Of a stretch of 64,000 bases of DNA, positions 61,484 to 64,000 are shown one piece after another. Numbering within the stretch: the first letter of the stretch is position 1; each line of letters begins with the position of its first letter. The notes beneath the pieces were generated by a model. The model was not told the DNA's origin and ran no database searches. It was given only the letters and a program-made list of their open reading frames with translations. The position numbers and the translations under genes are program-made. This DNA comes from Marinobacter changyiensis (GTDB lineage: Bacteria > Pseudomonadota > Gammaproteobacteria > Pseudomonadales > Oleiphilaceae). Location of the stretch: NCBI RefSeq assembly GCF_009193265.1, contig NZ_VZZZ01000005.1, positions 248,001 to 312,000 on the forward strand. Direction: 5' to 3'.

Positions 61484-62536
61484 ATGATACAGCGAACCCC
61501 TGCTCTGGTAGAAGCCCACCCTGTCGATATAGGCCAACAAAGCTGGCAGCAGCTTTTGAGTGACTCTACCACCACTCCCGAGGCACTCCTTGAAAGTCTT
61601 GGCCTTGACCCTGGCAAATGGCTTGCCGGTGCATCCACCGGCCACCGGTTGTTCCCGATCCGCGTCCCGCAACCTTATCTTGACCGCATCGAGTACGGTA
61701 ACGCGCAGGATCCCTTGCTGCGCCAGGTCTTACCACTGGCTGCCGAAGGTGAGTTGGTAGCAGGCTTCGTTCGTGATCCACTGGCCGAAAAAGCAGCCAC
61801 ACCAAGCCCGGGATTGATCCAGAAATACCGCAGCCGTGCGCTGCTGATGATCACTGGCCAATGCGCCATTAACTGTCGTTACTGTTTTCGCCGACACTTT
61901 CCTTATGAGGACCACCGGTTGTCGCCCGAGGAGCGGGCTCAGGCGATTGAGTTACTGCACAATTCGCCAGAAGTAAATGAAGTCATTTTCAGCGGCGGGG
62001 ACCCACTGGTGGCCAATGACCGCCTCCTGTCCCGCTGGGCCGATGCACTCGTCAGCATTCCCCACCTGAAACGTTTACGCATACACACCCGCTTACCTGT
62101 CGTTATTCCCCAGCGTGTCAATAACGCACTGCTGGAATGGCTATCACGTAGTCGATTGCAAAAAGTCATCGTGCTTCACATTAATCACCCTAACGAAATT
62201 GACCGACCCGTTGAAGAAGCGATCGCACGACTCAAATCCACCGGGGCGACGCTGCTCAACCAGAGCGTCATTCTCAGGGGCGTCAATGATCATGCGGACA
62301 CACTTGTCCAACTGAGTGAGACATTGTTTGAGGCAGGTGTACTGCCTTATTATCTGCACGCCTTTGACCCGGTGGAAGGCGCTCATCATTTTGAGGTCAG
62401 TGACAACGACGCTCGCAACCTGATGCGCAGTTTGCTGGATCGGCTGCCGGGATTTCTGGTACCTCGACTCGTGAGAGAGTTGCCTGGCAAGGCATCAAAA
62501 ACACCATTGGATCTGTATATTGATGACGAGCGCTGA
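61484..62536 (+). CDS. epmB: EF-P (R)-beta-lysine-producing lysine 2,3-aminomutase EpmB
   Basis: Radical SAM/PLP enzyme making (R)-beta-lysine for EpmA. 350 residues. Cys127, Cys131 and Cys134 (CAINCRYC) bind the cluster; PLP-binding [14 protein letters not shown] and [16 protein letters not shown] are typical. The start is only 45 bases from the efp start, so the promoters overlap or lie in each other's coding region. epmC is not in the window. Confidence 0.96.
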   Translation: MIQRTPALVEAHPVDIGQQSWQQLLSDSTTTPEALLESLGLDPGKWLAGASTGHRLFPIRVPQPYLDRIEYGNAQDPLLRQVLPLAAEGELVAGFVRDPLAEKAATPSPGLIQKYRSRALLMITGQCAINCRYCFRRHFPYEDHRLSPEERAQAIELLHNSPEVNEVIFSGGDPLVANDRLLSRWADALVSIPHLKRLRIHTRLPVVIPQRVNNALLEWLSRSRLQKVIVLHINHPNEIDRPVEEAIARLKSTGATLLNQSVILRGVNDHADTLVQLSETLFEAGVLPYYLHAFDPVEGAHHFEVSDNDARNLMRSLLDRLPGFLVPRLVRELPGKASKTPLDLYIDDER

Positions 62537-62715
62537 CTCCACCCACGCATTATCCATGCACTATCCATGTACTCGAGGCTAAAACCACAACCTTTGTGAA
62601 AGCTTGTCAATTCGTAGAGTTCTGACTTTTTGTTCGCACTTTGCTATTTTAGAGTTCAATTTTAGAGTTCGATCCAGGTGCTTCCTAAAGATCTGTAATC
62701 ACGGCGAAATCATGA

Positions 62716-64000
62716 ATGGAAGGTAAGACCCTGAAACCCGACCTGACCGTAACGGAACAGAAAATCGCAAGCCTTTCATTCTGCGAAACTACCCCTAGAG
62801 GTTTCGGAGCCTGGATTGGGCGTTTGCCCATGGCAAATATCGGTGAGGTTTCACGTCAGCTTTACCATGCCATTATCGAACTCAACCAGTTGTTTCTGGC
62901 GCCCCCACAGCGTTTGCAGCTACTTGAGCTGATTCGCCCGAAAATTCACTTCGTCTGTAACGAACTTTCCCGCCATTATCTCGGACTCGCAATTGCCCTG
63001 CCCGAAAAACAACGGAAAATCGCTAATCTGTCCCAGGCTCTGCGACTGCACCTGGCGAATGGCTATAAGGCCTGCCTTCTGGAACTACTCGATGCCGGCC
63101 CGGCAGAGAAAAACCGTAAACTGATCGGCATCTGCTGCCACCGGGCCTTGTCGGATCTGGGGGCAACCATCGTTCGGGCTCACCAACTTTATTGTCCCAG
63201 CCCGGCGAAAAGCTGGCTAGAGTGCCACCGGATATACCGCTTTGCTTACCGTAACAAGCTCCTCAACATCGTTGTTGAGGATGACACGCTGCTCTATCGC
63301 AAAAGCAGCACGGTCAGCGACGCCTACAACAGAATTCTGCTGCTCGGTTGCGCCCGGCCCAACCAGCTGCGGCAAAACGAGCTGATGCGGGCTTATGAGC
63401 TATTCGAAGCCTGGACCGACCTGGTCGTATGCAGACCGGACCTCCAGGACCCTGCGCTGTTCGTTATCAATATGGAGCGGGACTCCGCCCCGATCTACCG
63501 AAGCCTGCGGCAACAGGAGTCCAACGGAGACTGCTTTGGCTTTGACACCACCGAACTTGCTCAACGCATTTCAGAGTACCTGCACGCCCGGACAGACCGA
63601 GGACAACCAGACACCAAAACAGGAATCCCGCTGCCTGCTGCCGTCAGTGACACCTTGCTTGCTCATCTCAGCCAGGCGCTGGGCATCCTCACCAAACGCA
63701 ATTTCAATCGCATAACCAGTCAAGGCAGGCTTGAGGTCTGCGTCGGATTAACCGCGGCGCATTATTTTATTGCGGGAGAGAGGACGTTCAACCGGTTTGT
63801 GTCCGGCAATAACACGGCACCCGAAGACGATAACAACGTATTCCTCAGCGGAGCACGACAGCGAAACGATGCGTGGGCTGGCGCCCATGATGCCGGACCA
63901 GATGACGTGCGAATCTCAGCAGATACACCCATCACTTTCCGGGGTAGCGGCGGTCCCGCCGAGACGGGAGTACCCGAGAAAAACCGGCCGCGGTCCTATC
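62716..64000 (+). CDS. Large cytosolic protein of the PA2989-like, PilZ-associated family, 5' part
   Basis: The frame from ATG 62716 stays open to the window end, giving 428 residues of an unfinished protein. The start MEGKTLKPDLTVTEQKIASL is followed by GAWIGRLPMANIGEVSRQLY, a conserved N-terminal module I associate with Pseudomonas PA2989-type proteins whose C-terminal PilZ domain would lie beyond the edge. No membrane helix or signal peptide is seen. The start is chosen because the preceding ATG (62712) runs into a stop. The PilZ part cannot be verified here. Confidence 0.6.
   Translation, partial: MEGKTLKPDLTVTEQKIASLSFCETTPRGFGAWIGRLPMANIGEVSRQLYHAIIELNQLFLAPPQRLQLLELIRPKIHFVCNELSRHYLGLAIALPEKQRKIANLSQALRLHLANGYKACLLELLDAGPAEKNRKLIGICCHRALSDLGATIVRAHQLYCPSPAKSWLECHRIYRFAYRNKLLNIVVEDDTLLYRKSSTVSDAYNRILLLGCARPNQLRQNELMRAYELFEAWTDLVVCRPDLQDPALFVINMERDSAPIYRSLRQQESNGDCFGFDTTELAQRISEYLHARTDRGQPDTKTGIPLPAAVSDTLLAHLSQALGILTKRNFNRITSQGRLEVCVGLTAAHYFIAGERTFNRFVSGNNTAPEDDNNVFLSGARQRNDAWAGAHDAGPDDVRISADTPITFRGSGGPAETGVPEKNRPRSY

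Overview
The window looks like the chromosome of a GC-rich marine gammaproteobacterium of the Marinobacter type (near Pseudomonas). Three gene blocks follow the order I know from Pseudomonas: mreBCD-maf-rng-yhdP beside gatCAB; nnrD-tsaE-amiB-mutL-miaA-hfq-hflX-hflK-hflC-hisZ-purA with queG, orn, rsgA, motAB and psd; and a biotin cluster flanked by comF and two long acyl-CoA dehydrogenases. No rRNA, tRNA, prophage, insertion sequence or CRISPR array was seen. The window is mostly housekeeping core genome; the unexplained material is in the intergenic spaces.

Layout. 1-6.5 kb (minus): cell-shape operon mreB-mreC-mreD followed by maf, rng and the 5' half of yhdP. 6.7-10 kb (plus): gatC-gatA-gatB, tRNA-dependent amidotransferase. 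10.2-17.6 kb: rimO, a PilZ protein, cysD-cysN for sulfate activation, ndpA and miaB. 18-27 kb: phoH-ybeY-corC-lnt, a YbeL-like zinc-ribbon gene, then leuS-lptE-holA and a small coiled-coil protein. 27.3-34.6 kb (minus): bioB-bioF-bioD, an 81-residue protein resembling the joined ends of flagellar axial proteins, and two tandem acyl-CoA dehydrogenases, the first with a PsrA-like operator placed on its promoter. 34.7-40.4 kb: comF, an FAD oxidoreductase, two small unknowns, srkA and cmoA-cmoB. 40.4-53.7 kb (minus): the long nnrD-to-purA cluster. 53.9-64 kb: queG, orn, rsgA, motA-motB, psd, and epmA-efp facing epmB, ending in a truncated PilZ-related gene.

Functional themes. Translation and tRNA quality dominate (GatCAB, LeuRS, MiaA, MiaB, RimO, QueG, CmoAB, TsaE, YbeY, RsgA, EF-P with EpmA and EpmB), followed by envelope building (MreBCD, Lnt, LptE, AmiB, Psd, YhdP). 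All three proteins of the EF-P beta-lysylation route except the final hydroxylase lie together, with efp and epmB divergent over only 45 bases.

Most unusual signals. (1) A dispersed hairpin element in three copies (two near 17.7-17.95 kb, one near 10.1-10.2 kb): about 54-56 bases of conserved loop inside a 19-25 bp stem whose sequence differs in each copy yet stays self-complementary. (2) A CysN with an extra C-terminal domain that looks like an APS kinase without its P-loop. (3) A biotin cluster lacking bioC and bioH. (4) The 81-residue flagellar-axial-like orphan. (5) A PsrA-type box lying on the -10 of a fatty-acid oxidation gene. Gene calls rest on recognised family sequence; regulatory calls are by eye and weaker.
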